Below, in pieces: positions 23,603-49,310 of a stretch of 64,000 bases of DNA; the first letter of the stretch is position 1, and each line of letters starts with the position of its first letter. The stretch spans positions 2,554,001 through 2,618,000 of the forward strand of contig JANTQA010000042.1 in the NCBI GenBank assembly GCA_027625915.1. Direction: 5' to 3'. Source of the DNA: Anaeramoeba flamelloides. Taxonomy: Eukaryota; Metamonada; Anaeramoebidae. Both the position numbers and the translations under genes were made by a program. The notes under the pieces were generated by a model. It made no database searches, was not told the origin of the DNA, and saw nothing but the letters and a program-made list of their open reading frames with translations.

Positions 23603-25191
23603 ATTTTATTCCATTTATTTTGAAACAAATAGTATATTTTCAAATGTATTATTGAATTCTAAGAATTGTGGGTATTGCGGTTTTTTGATGAAGTTTTAAG
23701 GGAGTGTCCACCATAAAATCAAAAATTTCACTTTTTAACCAATTTTCAAGAAGATTAGAAAATAAAAATATTTTACTTTGGATGTGCATAGTTGCATTTT
23801 TAGTATTTAAAGTACATTGTCAAAATTATTTATTATTTTTTTTCACATGTAAAATAAAATTCCACAATATAACACCAATTTGAATTGTCTGAATAGACTT
23901 TAGGGAATGTTAAAAAGGTTTAACTTTTGTTCTTATCTCAACATTCTTTTGTGGCATTTTATTTCATCTTGGAAAAAAAAAATTCTATAAATTTTTTTTA
24001 AGAATGTACTTTTAAAAACTCAACTATCAAAAAAAAACCCATTAAATAAATTTTCAAAGAATATTGATACTAATTAAATGGCAATTAAAAAGGAAAACGT
24101 ACTCTTTAAAGTGGTTGCTGCAACTAACTTTCAAATAGAGTCTTTATTGTTTATTTTTTTTTTACAACAGTTCCCGCTATACTCTTGAAAAGTTGAAAGA
24201 GATACCTATTGGTTATACCTTATAAAATCGTCCTTTAAGAAATAGAAAATTCAATTTTCTATCATAAGTTGTATATCTAAATTTCTCTTATATAGAAAAT
24301 TTTTTAGAGTAATAAAGGAAAAACTTAAATTTCAAAAGAGGAGAATTGAGCTAAACTTGAAAGTATTGATTGACCATTACTTTTAATTACCTAAAACTGA
24401 AGATTATTCCAATTTTTGAAAATTTAAGAATCAAATTAATATAATTTTTTTTTATAAATTTGTTTGTAAAAATATAAACCCCAAACTTATTTAAGATACT
24501 TTTTTACCCTTCTACACTAGTGTAAATATGAATTTTTTACAACATTCCATATTTAAATATGTGTATTTTGAATTTTACCTTTTATGAAACACTTTCATAA
24601 CCATTTTAAGAAATTATGTTACATTTTAAAATTTTAAATTAGATATTCAATTTCTTTTCCTTATCCATTTCTGTGGTGAGACTGGAACAGCTTTACTAAA
24701 TTAGTATTGAAAACTTTGAGATGAAATAATTTGTTTTTAATGTGGAATTAACCACACTGTTTAACTATTAAAATAAGTTCTTTGAAAATGGGACCCATTT
24801 AAATTCCATTTTCCTATCAAAAAAAAATTTGATAAATTATTTCATTTTGTTAAACTTTTGTGTCTACTAAGATTACTGATAAAGATATTTAAAAAAATAA
24901 ATTCAACACATAATAACATTTTTGTAGATTCTGAATAATCCTTAAAATAGATTGAGATCATAGTAAATATTTATATAATAATTCAGTGATTTGGAATGAA
25001 TTAATGAAAATAAATCCGGCAGAAAAAAATTTTTTTCTTGTTACCGGGAAATTAAATAATAAATCAGAATAATAACTATGAATAAATTTTCATCTCATTT
25101 TCATTTTCCTTTTTTATCTTTAACTAAAGAATTACTAAGGAAATAGATTGTCATTCAAATTCTCTAATTATTTTTTTTATTTTTTTTTTTG

Positions 25192-25848
25192 TAACGAAAC
25201 CCCATTCCAAAAATTTGGACACACCCAAAATCAAAAATTGGCAAAAAAAAAAAAAAATCCAAATTGAATTATATTTTTTCAAACCTAATCTAAAATCACA
25301 TTTTAATTCCCCAGTATTAATAATTTTTAAAATTAAACGGTTTTATCGAAATAAAAGAAAAAAATATACAAACTTAAAAATAGAAATTGAAGTCTCCAAA
25401 ATGATATAACAAGCGGAACAAAAAATTGTTATTGGATTTATTGTTAAGGATGAGATGAAACCTCATCTAATCTGTTTAAGAGAGAATATTTAAGTGACTT
25501 AATTTGAGACTTTTCTCAAAAAAAACCAAAAAATTGTATTGATAAATTTGTTGAAATTTCACCAACAACTATTTATCAAAGTATAAGACGCCATCAACTA
25601 GTTGTATGTGATTTTTCTATTTTGTTAAACTCAACATTAACCTTCGATCAACCATCGAAAAATTATTCCAGATCTAACTAAACAGATGACATAACTGGAA
25701 AAAAGGAAATGAAAAAACAAAAAAGAAAAGACAAAAAATGAAATATTTTTATAAAATCAACAATTATTTCCAAATCGAATGTAAAGTGTAGTATTGCTAT
25801 TCTTACAACTCTTTAAACTATGTCAAAAAATTTGGAATTTAGTTTATA
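25192..25848. mobile_element. Non-autonomous Tc1/mariner-like element, copy 2
   Basis: The left end carries AAACCCCATTCCAAAAATTT then GGACACACCC, and the right end carries AAAAAATTTGGAATTTAGTT then TA. The interior matches copies 1 and 3 (CGGAACAAAAAATTG, GGTAAATTTGTTGAAATT-like stretch, GACATAACTGGAAAAAAGG). A 75-80 bp segment at about 25440-25520 is absent from the other copies and is either an ancestral piece or an insertion. Confidence 0.8.
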
Positions 25849-25889
25849 TTGGTATAAATCGTGTAAAATAACAATCCTAAATGAAATTC

Positions 25890-26330
25890 AGATTTCAGAA
25901 TTGAAAAAAGAAAAGAACCATTTGGAAAAAAAAATTTCAACACAATTTTTATGAGTATTATCAAAAGAAACTGGAAAATCAATTTAAAGAAGAAATAAAT
26001 TAACTTCAAAGAATAATCCGTATATTATTTTCAAACGAATCAACAAAAACAATTTGAATATCATTGGCTATAAAATCTGATAGAGTGTTTTGGAAGATCT
26101 CCAAAAATCTTCAATTTTTTCAATAAACTTTTGAAAATGGATCAATCCAAAGAAAAACACATAACAAAAGACTGTATTATAAAAATTGTTATTGTATTGA
26201 ATCCTTCATTTTGTCTTTAATCATTTATTTTTTCTTTTATTAATAGATCTGATTTTTAGTTTTTATGTTCTATTATGGTTAACTTTTTTAAAATTTGTTT
26301 TGAACTTTTATTTCCTGTTTTTTCTTTTTT
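25890..26330. mobile_element. Diverged family 6 fragment
   Basis: It carries the internal blocks of family 6 (ATTTTCAAACGAATCAACA, GGAAGATCTCCAAAAATC, ATCCTTCATTTTGTCTTTAA) in the same order and orientation as at 17909-18150. The outer ends are weak. It lies directly beside Tc1/mariner copy 2, as in the nested block at 16553-18210, so the two could descend from one composite. Confidence 0.5.
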
Positions 26331-26463
26331 TCGACAACTTCAGGCTGAAATTTTAAAGCTTATAAATATCAAATACCAGTAACGAAAATTAAATTAGCAC
26401 TATTTTCACTTAGTGGTTCATTAATAATGTGATTTAAGCATGATCTCAGAATCTATGAAGTTT

Positions 26464-26641
26464 TTAAGGGACTAATCTCTATTAAATTTTTTTACCTAAA
26501 ATTAATAGATACTGAGAAAATTTTTTGCCAATTACTTAGATTTGAAAAAGGCTGTTTATTTTCAATATTACACATATTTCTAGAGAATAAATCCTTATTG
26601 AGAAATTGGCCAAAAAAAAAATAATTGAGACTGTCCCTTAA
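26464..26641. mobile_element. TTAA-flanked MITE (family 2), copy b
   Basis: The ends are TTAAGGGACTAATCTCTATT and AATTGAGACTGTCCCTTAA, both flanked by intact TTAA. The interior has the family's GGCTGTTTATTTTCAATATT block. It is non-coding. Confidence 0.85.
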
Positions 26642-26818
26642 TGAATTAATTTTTAATTGACGAATCTTCAATGAGATTTAATTTGAAGATCTAAAAAAAA
26701 GAGAAAAATTATTCGAAATTTATTAGTAATGATTGCCAAACGCCAACAAATTTGCTTTTAAATCGTACCCTTTCTTTATTAAATCATGTTCTGGGACATA
26801 TGTGAATTAAATTTACCT

Positions 26819-27249
26819 TTGTGGAAAAAAAGTGAAACTGGAAAAAAAGTGAAACACGGTTTTTAATTGGGAACATTACTGAAAATTCAAAGTAAGATCA
26901 ATGAAAAAAAGAATAAATAAATAAATAAAGACAAAATGAAGTATTCATCACAATAACAGTTTTTTAAATACTATCTTTTAGTATGGTTTTTTTCTTTGAT
27001 TGCTCAATTATTAAAAATTCGTTCAAAAAATTGACTATTTTTTTGAGATCTCCAAAATCACAAGAACAATTTCGATAAATCAAGGAGATTTAAATTGTAT
27101 TTGTTGGATTGATTGAAAATAATATAATGGGTTATTATTTGAAGTTTGTTGATTTCTTCTTTTTATTGATTTTACTTTTCATTTTCAGTAATGTTCCCAA
27201 TTAAAAACCGTGTTTCACTTTTTTTCCAGTTTCACTTTTTTTCCACAAC
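26819..27249. mobile_element. Uninterrupted family 6 element with about 70 bp terminal inverted repeats
   Basis: The left end reads TTGTGGAAAAAAAGTGAAAC, with a second GGAAAAAAAGTGAAACACGG, then TTTTTAATTGGGAACATTAC. The right end is its near-perfect reverse complement, ending CACTTTTTTTCCACAAC. This is the cleanest copy of the family and serves as the empty-site reference for the nested block at 16553-18210. The interior is non-coding. Confidence 0.85.
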
Positions 27250-27626
27250 AGTTAATTCACTATTTCTTTGAACCTTTTCTTTTCCAATGCTTTTATTGTT
27301 GAGATTTTAGATCCAAAAACAAAAAAAGAAAAAAACAACCATCACAAAGCTTGGAGTTTTCGTTGACGAATTCCCAAAAGATTCTTTTTCAGAAGGGTAT
27401 TTAATTTTTACTTGAGGAAATTGTTGATCCAAATTTCTATTTGAGAAAGTTTTTTTTTGATTGTTTTCTAAACAAATGAAAAGAAAAGAAAAGAAATGAA
27501 AAGAAAAAAAGGAAAAGAAAAACAAAGAAAATTGACAAAATTGAAAACTAAAATTGAATTTTATTGTTACTACTAAAAGTTTTACTTCTAATTTGTTGCT
27601 GTAATTCAAAAAAACAAAAAGAATTT

Positions 27627-27914
27627 TTATTTTTTTTGATTTTTTTTCATACATTCCCATAAAGATTCAAATAAGGGATTTGTTTTTTCTTCGCTTTCCT
27701 TTTTCTTGATACTATACTTGTAATCGTAAAATGGATTTTCACATTTTGATGTAATGAATTTCACATTGTCGATAAATTTCTTGCTGCATTCTTTTAAAGG
27801 AGTTACAGATTTCTTGCATTTATTTTCATCTTGTGTTTTATCAAAGCATTTGGACAGCTTTGTAAATTCTTTAGTACAATACTGCTCAATATCAGAAACA
27901 CGTACTTCAACCAT
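27627..27914 (-). CDS. Small CX9C-motif protein, NDUFA8-like
   Basis: The protein has 95 residues. The start is the ATG at 27914; the open frame upstream of it has no other ATG. Cysteines at 13, 23, 33 and 43 are each separated by exactly nine residues (C-x9-C-x9-C-x9-C), then come C58 followed by ENPFYDY and a late Cys near residue 88. Twin CX9C proteins fold in the mitochondrial intermembrane space by Mia40/Erv1 oxidation. The spacing plus the C-x-x-PF-x-x-Y stretch after the fourth Cys resembles complex I subunit NDUFA8 (PGIV), which has a run of CX9C motifs and CAEPF in the same place. The length (95) is shorter than the usual 150-170 residues. The CX9C class is well supported; the NDUFA8 assignment is tentative, and COX assembly factors are alternatives. 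Confidence 0.75.
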   Translation of the reverse strand: MVEVRVSDIEQYCTKEFTKLSKCFDKTQDENKCKKSVTPLKECSKKFIDNVKFITSKCENPFYDYKYSIKKKESEEKTNPLFESLWECMKKNQKK

Positions 27915-29214
27915 TTTCTTTTGTTGTATGAATAATAGAAACAAAGAACAAAAAATGTAAAAAATGAAATATGATCTTTGGAAAAATAATTTGTGGAGAG
28001 ATATTAGACACTCTGAAGTTTCTTAATAGATTCGTTTGATCGTTTAAAAGTTCAATTTTAGGGAACCGTTCTCATTTTTTCTCTTGTCACCACAGAACTA
28101 TTAATATTTTATTAATGTAATCTTCTGGAAGACAATGTCTGAACAAAAATGAATATAAATGATGACGAATGAAAAGGAAAGTCAAAATCTTGCAATTTTC
28201 AGATTTTTTCGGGTATTTGAATGAAAATATATATTGACATATAAAACGTTGATGGATCATATTACAAAAACAAGTAGACTTTTCAATCATTTTTTTTGTT
28301 AATGATAATAAGATCTCAAACATTTTTTTCTCATCTATTAACACACCCTTAGTCAACTATATCGTGATATAAAACAATTTGAATGGAACCAGCAACACCA
28401 AATTTTGATTTCGTGACTTTTCGAAGAAGATTTGATATTTTTTTTCAAAAAAATATTATGATCCAACAAACAATTTCTAAAACTATACTGAAATTACAAA
28501 ATGATCTCATAGGTTTCACATACTTTTTAGTGAACAAATCCCTTATTTGTCAGAAAATTAATATTCATAGATTATAAAATATGAATACTGCTAAAATAGG
28601 TCCCTTTAAATAATTTTTTATCATCTCCTTCCTAATTGAGATTAAAAGAACTATAAATACATACAGCAATTTATAAAATAAACTTGTGATATTTATGATT
28701 GATGGTCTGGAAATTTTTAAAGTTGAGAAAAATTTGGAATTTTTCATAAAAAAGGGGGGTCAAAAAGGAACATTTACTTATTTTATTAGAAATATTTTTA
28801 GAATCTATTATTTTTTTCTTTTAATTTTTCAAAAATTTTTCATTTTCTTTTCTTTTTTTTTTTCTTTTGATACTTTTTTTTTTTAACAAAAGATCAAATT
28901 AAAACAAAAAGATCTTCGAAAACAAAAATAAACATTAGGAAAATTGAGGCTATGTAATGTCTTTTAAAATTCAGAAAATTATTACCAAAAATCCTTGTGT
29001 TGACTTTTTCTCAGTGAAATTTCAGTAATAAAAAATCAATACTGCTCTTTTAAAAAATTGTAATTAACTGTTTTTTAGTTCTTGGTTTTTTTTAATTTGA
29101 TTTTGAAAATATAAGGTTTTTATTATTTTAAAATAATTTAAAAATGAATTAATGATAAAACTTAATAAATAGTTGTTCTTGGATATAAAATGATATATAT
29201 ATATATATATATAA
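27915..29214. other. AT-rich intergenic stretch, no supported gene
   Basis: Open frames on both strands between 28087 and 28886 are of modest length and have no recognisable domain. A (TA) run lies at 29192-29213, just before the element at 29215. Nothing else is recognised. Confidence 0.4.
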
Positions 29215-30707
29215 ATCCCTTAGCACCCCGGATTTGCCTAAATTTCATCAAGTTTTTTAAATTAGATTTAAAATGATATTGATCTACTAATATATTAATT
29301 TTCTTATTTGTCTTTAATCCAGATTTGAATTATAATAAAAAAGTCAAAATAGTTCAAAGATAAAGTAGTTAAGTTATTGATTATTTTTTTGAAATTGAAA
29401 AAAAAATAATAATTATTCATTTTTACATTTTTTTTAAAGATTTTTATTTTTTTTTATTTTTTTAAATCAGAAATTTTATTACATTAATAATAATTCAAAT
29501 CTCAACACATTAATTTATTAATAATAACCATCAAACAACTTTGCCAATTTTATGATAAAAAAAATCAATAAAAAAATAAATTACTTTGAAATTTAATTTT
29601 TTTTTAGAAAAAATTTCAATAAATATCCAATTAAGAGAAAAATGAAATTTATTTCTTTTTTCCAAAATTAAATTTTTAATATGATTAATTTTCTAAAACT
29701 TTTATTTAAACAATTGAAATAATTGAAAATCAATAAAAAAAAAAAAAATTGTAAAATAATTTCAATTTATTAAATTGGAATAAAACAAATATAAATTACT
29801 TTTTAATCGATAAAATATTTATACCTAAATTTAAAATAAAATAAAAAATAACTCTTAAATGTTATTCCAATATAATAAAATAATCTCCAAAACCAATTTT
29901 TTTTTATTGCATTTTGTTATTGGTAAAAATTTGAATAATATATTTGTGATATTTGGATTTTCCCTAAATAAATATATCCAGATCTTGTTAAATAAGTTCT
30001 GATATATGGTCTCTAATTCAACAATATTGTTTATTTTATGTCTAGATTTTAAAAAGTTAAAAATTAAAAAATTGTAAAAAATAAAAAAAAAAATCAATTA
30101 TTAATCTGACTCGAACTATTGGCCAAATCATTTAAAATTGAAAACAAATGTTGTTGAAAAAATTGTAAAATTTTACAATGAAAAAAAATTTGATTTTTTT
30201 TCTAATTTAATTTATATTTTTTTTTATTTTTGAATTATTTAGAATCGAATATAGATATTGATATTGAATAGTAATCAGTAGATAAAACAAATTTTCTATA
30301 TGATGAAATAATAACTTTTATAATGTATAAATTATTTAATCAAGCATTTTAGGCAATTTTGGGGTGTAAAGGCCCCCCAAAAAATTTCCAGTAAAGTATG
30401 ATGCGTTTTAAATATTAAAACTAAGAGGTTTTTGATGTCTAGACAAACTTTTCAAAAAAAAAAAAAAATTTTATTTTGACAAAATTTGGAAAAATAATAA
30501 AATCACAATAACCAAAAAAAAATTCCCAATGTTGAAAATTTTTTTTCAAGTTATTTTTTCATTTTAAGTAACTATACAATTTTTAATTATAAAATTTTCT
30601 TTCTAAGATAATTGTTTATTAATTCTATATCTTATTATCCTTTGATAACATTTCAAATTAAAAATTTTGTTTGAAATGTTTTTAGGTTATTTGGGGTGCT
30701 AAGGGAT
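29215..30707. mobile_element. 1.5 kb element with perfect 15 bp terminal inverted repeats
   Basis: The left end ATCCCTTAGCACCCC is the exact reverse complement of the right end GGGGTGCTAAGGGAT at 30693-30707. Both ends touch (TA)n tracts, which may be the target. The interior is extremely AT-rich with no transposase; GGGGTGTAAAGGCCCCCC near 30360 echoes the terminal motif. It is best read as a non-autonomous element. Confidence 0.65.
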
Positions 30708-30716
30708 ATATATATA

Positions 30717-31247
30717 TAAACCCCGTTTCAAAAATTTGGACACACCCAAAATCAAAAATAGGCAAAAAAAAACCCAATTTATTGTATTTTCCCAAACCTA
30801 ATATAAAACCACATTTAAGTTAAAAGGTATTAATGTTTTTATAAGTAATCATTTTCATCCAAATAAAAGAAAAAAATTTAAAACTCAAAAATAAAAACAG
30901 GTGTGTCCAAAATAATGAAACGAGCGGAACAAAAAATGTATTGGTAAATTTGTTGAAATTTCACCAACAATTGTTGATCGATCAAATGATAAGATACCAT
31001 CTACCAATTGTATGTTATTTCCCAATTTAACAAACTCAACACTAACCTTCTATCAACCATTGAAAAAAATTTCGAGATCTAACCAAACAGATTACGTAAC
31101 TGCAAAAAAAGAAATGAAAACAAAACAAAAAAGACAAAAAATGAAATTGTTTGGAAAATCAAAATTCTTTCCAATTTGAATTTAAAGTACAGTAATGATT
31201 TTCTTTCAACTGTATAAACTGTGTCCAAATTTTTGGAATCTAGTTTA
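30717..31247. mobile_element. Non-autonomous Tc1/mariner-like element, copy 3
   Basis: The left end AAACCCCGTTTCAAAAATTT then GGACACACCC, and the right end GTGTCCAAATTTTTGGAATC then TAGTTTA, are inverted repeats flanked by TA. It closely matches copy 1 throughout, including GATCGATCAAATGATAAGAT. It is inserted in the (TA)n tract that borders the 1.5 kb element. Confidence 0.85.
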
Positions 31248-33021
31248 TATATATATATATTCAATATATTATTTTATTTTAATCGCAATTATTGATAAAG
31301 AGTATATAAATATATATAAGCCAAATTTCAAAATTAGGGGTAAACTTTTTTCATTAACATTTTTTTCTTTTTTCATTTGCCTATCAAAAAAAAAAAAAAA
31401 ATGAGTATGCAATATTTATATTTATTAATCTATATTGGTTATTATCTCTGCAAAACTTTATAAAAATAAATTATTATTCAATAAAAAAAATAACAATTAA
31501 ACAAATTTTTTCTGATGAAAAATCAGCCCTTTTTTTTATAATTTAGCTTCTATATATACAGAAACGGGGGGATCACAAATTTTGAATTGTGGTATATATA
31601 TATATATATATATAGATAATACTGACAAACGAAAAGACAAGAATAGATTCCAAAATATCCACGTGTTGTAGAAAGAAAAAATTAATGAGATCTACCACTT
31701 TATATGGCGATGTAAAAGATACGGAAAAAACTTGAAATCTCTGAAAAAAAAGTACTCTAAAAAAAGCCAAAGATTTTGATTTTAATTTTGTCAAAAAAGA
31801 AGATTCAATAAATTGATGAATAAAATGAACCAAAATAAAATTTATGAAATTATTATTGAATATTTCCTTGCTGATATTACTCGACATGCTATAAAGAAAA
31901 AAAGATCCGAAATCCAAATGATTTTGGATCATATCGTTACACAAATTCAACTTAATTACAATAAATCTAAACATTTTTTTTATCTATTTTTAATTTATTT
32001 TTTATTTATCACTTTTTTTAATTCTTCATTTTTTTTCACAGACTCTTTATTTCAACCTCAATTTAGAAAACTAAATTTAAGTTTAAAACGTTTCTAATAC
32101 CTTGTTTATTCCACTTTTTGAATTAGAAGTTAATAATTTAGTTACTTCAAAATTCTCTCTGTAACAGATAAAGTGTTTTTTAACTGAAACCTAGTCCTTG
32201 GCAATAAATCGAATAAACTAAAAATATTTTGACATTTTTTAGAATTACTCAGTAGAAAAAAAAACTATATATAATATTGGCGATATTTCAGGGTGTTTTT
32301 TAAAAAAAAATGAAAATGTATTAACCAATTATTTTTTTTATAGAATTTAAATTGCAACTGTTGGAATTGAAAATTTAGATTCCATGTTTTCATTTTTTTG
32401 GTAATTTTGTCTCTTTAAAAGAAGTACAAATTTAGAAAACTGAAATATTATCAGTCTATTAATTGTTGAACCTATATTGGTATTTGAATATTTAATTGGA
32501 AAAAATTTTCACTTACTTTCCCTTTATAAAGAGAATTTATAAAGAAATAGAACGAAATTTATGATCTCTATTTATTTAGTTGGATCCTTTTTTTTTCTAT
32601 ATATTTTTCCATTTTCGGGTGAACTAAGAATCCGAAGTGAAAGTTAGATTTCAGAATTGAAAAAAAAGATAATCAGTTGGAATCGTATCCAATTTAAATT
32701 TCAAATACTAGTCTCAAAAAAAGACTATTTTGGAATTTCACGATCATGTAAGAGGCCTTATGTGAGATATTTTCTTGAATTAATCTTTAAACTGTTTAGT
32801 AACTCAAAAGACTTGATATTAATTAAATGGTTTTGGAGGAATACATCGAAACAAAAGCTGAAATAAAGTAGCTTTATCGGTACATCACATAAGTATAATT
32901 TTATTTTTTGTTGGGACAAACACTATTTTTGAACAAAGAGTTGCTGTGTTCATTAAATAATGCAAGAAATTTAAAAAGATTAAAAAAAAAAAAGGAGTAT
33001 CAAATTCAAGATCAAAGCTAA
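31248..33021. other. Intergenic stretch with TA tracts and a doubtful small open frame
   Basis: (TA) runs occur at 31247-31262 and 31593-31612. An open frame at about 31816-32094 (+) starts with an alpha-helical, non-repetitive 55 residues and then degenerates into Phe-rich sequence; I cannot support it as a gene. No other feature is seen. Confidence 0.4.
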
Positions 33022-33633
33022 TTAAAAACCAATTTTATCTGCAATTTCCATTGCGTCGTCGTTTTTGGATAGTCTCACAAAAGCTTTTTTGTTTCCATCA
33101 GGTCTATAAAAGGAGTAAAAGATCGAAAAAAATAAAAAGATAAAGATCGTAAAAAATTAGAAAAAAAAAAAGAAATCTTCAAGAAGCAAAGAAAAATATT
33201 AACAAAAAAGAAAAAAAAAAGAAACAAAATAGAGGTTTCAAAAAAACACAAACCTAATGAGAGTGTTAACTTTAATTGGTGTAACGTTGTACATTTTTTT
33301 CACTGCGTCAGAGATTTGGTATTTATTAGCTCTAATATCAACAATAAAAACTAAGGTGTTATGATCTTCAATTTGTTTCATTGTAGATTCTGTGTTGTGT
33401 GGGAATTTTAAAATGGAATAGTGATCTAATCGTGGTAAACGTGATTGAGCCTTTCTTGGGTATTCTGGGTTTTTGGAAAGTTTCATTGTGTTTGGTCTTC
33501 GGAATCTAATTCCTGTTTTGATTTTTCGAACGTGTTTATATTTTCCTCGTTTGACAACACGAGAAGTTTTTTGTGCTTGTTGGTTTCCTCCCTTTTTCAC
33601 TTGTTTTTTGTTTTGTTTTGCTTTGTTACTCAT
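33022..33633 (-). CDS. RPL23A: Large-subunit ribosomal protein uL23 (RPL23A), one intron
   Basis: Exons 33633-33254 and 33103-33022 join across a 150 bp GT-AG intron that splits an Arg codon (AG|A), giving 153 residues against about 156 in animals. The N-terminus is the basic eukaryotic extension. The body carries [37 protein letters not shown] and [16 protein letters not shown], and exon 2 adds the conserved ending [12 protein letters not shown] then [13 protein letters not shown]. uL23 sits at the peptide exit tunnel, where it binds 25S/28S rRNA and docks SRP and nascent-chain factors. The intron close to the 3' end is unusual only in position. Codon choice is more GC-balanced than in the surrounding low-complexity genes, as expected for a highly expressed gene. 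Confidence 0.98.
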
Positions 33634-33772
33634 AATTCGGTAAAATACTTATTAAAATTTGGGTTTTTTTTATTTGAAAAAAAGATAAAAATTAAAAAAT
33701 GAAAAAAGCAAATTAATTTTATTTTTAAGGTAGTGAACGTAAAGGAGAATTTTTCACTTTTTTGGATTTTGT

Positions 33773-33953
33773 GAAGGAACTAGTCTCATTATTAAATTTT
33801 TGACCAATTTCTAAATAAGGATTCCTTAGATAGAAATATGCTTAATATTGAAAATAAACAGGAGGTTTTTCAAATCTAAGTAATTGGACAAAAAATTTTC
33901 TCAATCTCTATTAAATTTAGGTAAAAAAATTTAATATAGATTAGTCCCATAAG
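33773..33953. mobile_element. TTAA-type MITE (family 2), copy c, diverged ends
   Basis: It has the family layout GGAACTAGTCTCATTATTAA at the left and ATATAGATTAGTCCCATAAGG at the right (ends TTAA decayed to GAAG and ATAA), with GAAAATAAACAGGAGGTTTT inside. It lies about 140 bp upstream of the RPL23A start codon, so it may touch that promoter. Confidence 0.75.
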
Positions 33954-34031
33954 GATCCAAAAATAAAATTTTTTATTTTAGATGTGCCTCATTGATTTTT
34001 ATTATTTAAAGTACTTCATTCATTAGTTTTT

Positions 34032-34167
34032 TTTCAAAGTCTCAAATTAATTGCCACAATAGAATGTTGAGTTATATTACTTAAAATAGTGTTTCAAATG
34101 CTCAATGACTTCTCTTTTGTCCTTCTCTCAACATTCTATTATGGCAATTAATTTGAGACTTTGAAAA
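34032..34167. repeat. 136 bp hairpin with 40 bp arms
   Basis: The left arm starts TTTCAAAGTCTCAAATTAAT and ends CCACAATAGAATGTTGAG; the right arm is its reverse complement with one mismatch. The flanks match the repeat at 23780-23960 (GATGTGC, ATTTAAAGTAC), which contains a decayed version of the same hairpin. The unit is thus a mobile or once-mobile element. Confidence 0.75.
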
Positions 34168-34722
34168 ATAATAAGATTTCTTTCTTTTTGCAAATAAAAA
34201 AAAATTTTTTTTTTAATAATTCAAAAATATGATGAATTTTGAACATTACAAAAATGAGAAAAATGGATCAAATTTTTAAAAACAATAATTCATTTCATAA
34301 AATAGCATTAAAATTAAGTTTCATCTTTTTAGTAAACAGATTTTTATATTCTTTTTGAAATTTCAAGATTTACTATTATTTTTTTGAATTTTGAGGACAA
34401 AATTACCTAATTCCCAAATATCTTTATTAAATTTTCAAGAAGATTTAATTTAATTTATTTGTCCCTTAACAAATCTCAAAATTTCAGTGTTTTTTTAATA
34501 ACAATTTGGGAATAACGTGGTTCACTTATATTAACTGCTTCTTTTTGTTGAATTGTTTCATTGAATTTTTGGTTTCAGCGCCGAAAATCAAAAAACATTA
34601 AACACCAGTCATTCGAAAAAAAAAAAAAAAAATTAATTTATTTTAATGTTTATTACAAAAAATAAAAGAAAATAACAATCAATAATCTATAAAAATAAAT
34701 AACAAAAGCAAAAAAAAAACAA

Positions 34723-49310
<14,588 letters not shown>

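Larger units (their letters stand above)
22028..25191. other. Repeat-rich intergenic stretch with a C-rich tract
   Basis: It holds the C tract at 22988-23008, the inverted-repeat element at 23313-23602, and the diverged repeat at about 23640-23970 that pairs with 19440-19765 on the other strand. No gene is supported in 3.1 kb. Confidence 0.5.

Noticed and set aside
28087-28356. 89-codon frame (-) ending CLPEDYINKILIVLW
   Set aside because: Its composition is less repetitive than most intergenic frames, and the ending vaguely resembles an F-box or SOCS-like helix. There is no ATG-anchored context, splice partner or domain that I can defend.
28383-28577. 64-codon frame (+) starting MEPATPNFDFVTFRRR
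   Set aside because: Short, no domain, and AT-driven composition after the first 20 residues.
30100-30125. tRNA-like GACTCGAACTATTGG stretch
   Set aside because: It resembles the complement of a T-arm, but no acceptor, D-arm or anticodon stem can be folded around it. No tRNA or rRNA gene was found in the window.
31816-32097. Open frame (+) starting MNKMNQNKIYEIIIEYFLAD
   Set aside because: The first 55 residues look helical and non-repetitive, but the rest is Phe-rich low complexity and no partner exon is visible. It could be a decayed exon, with too little support to list as a gene.
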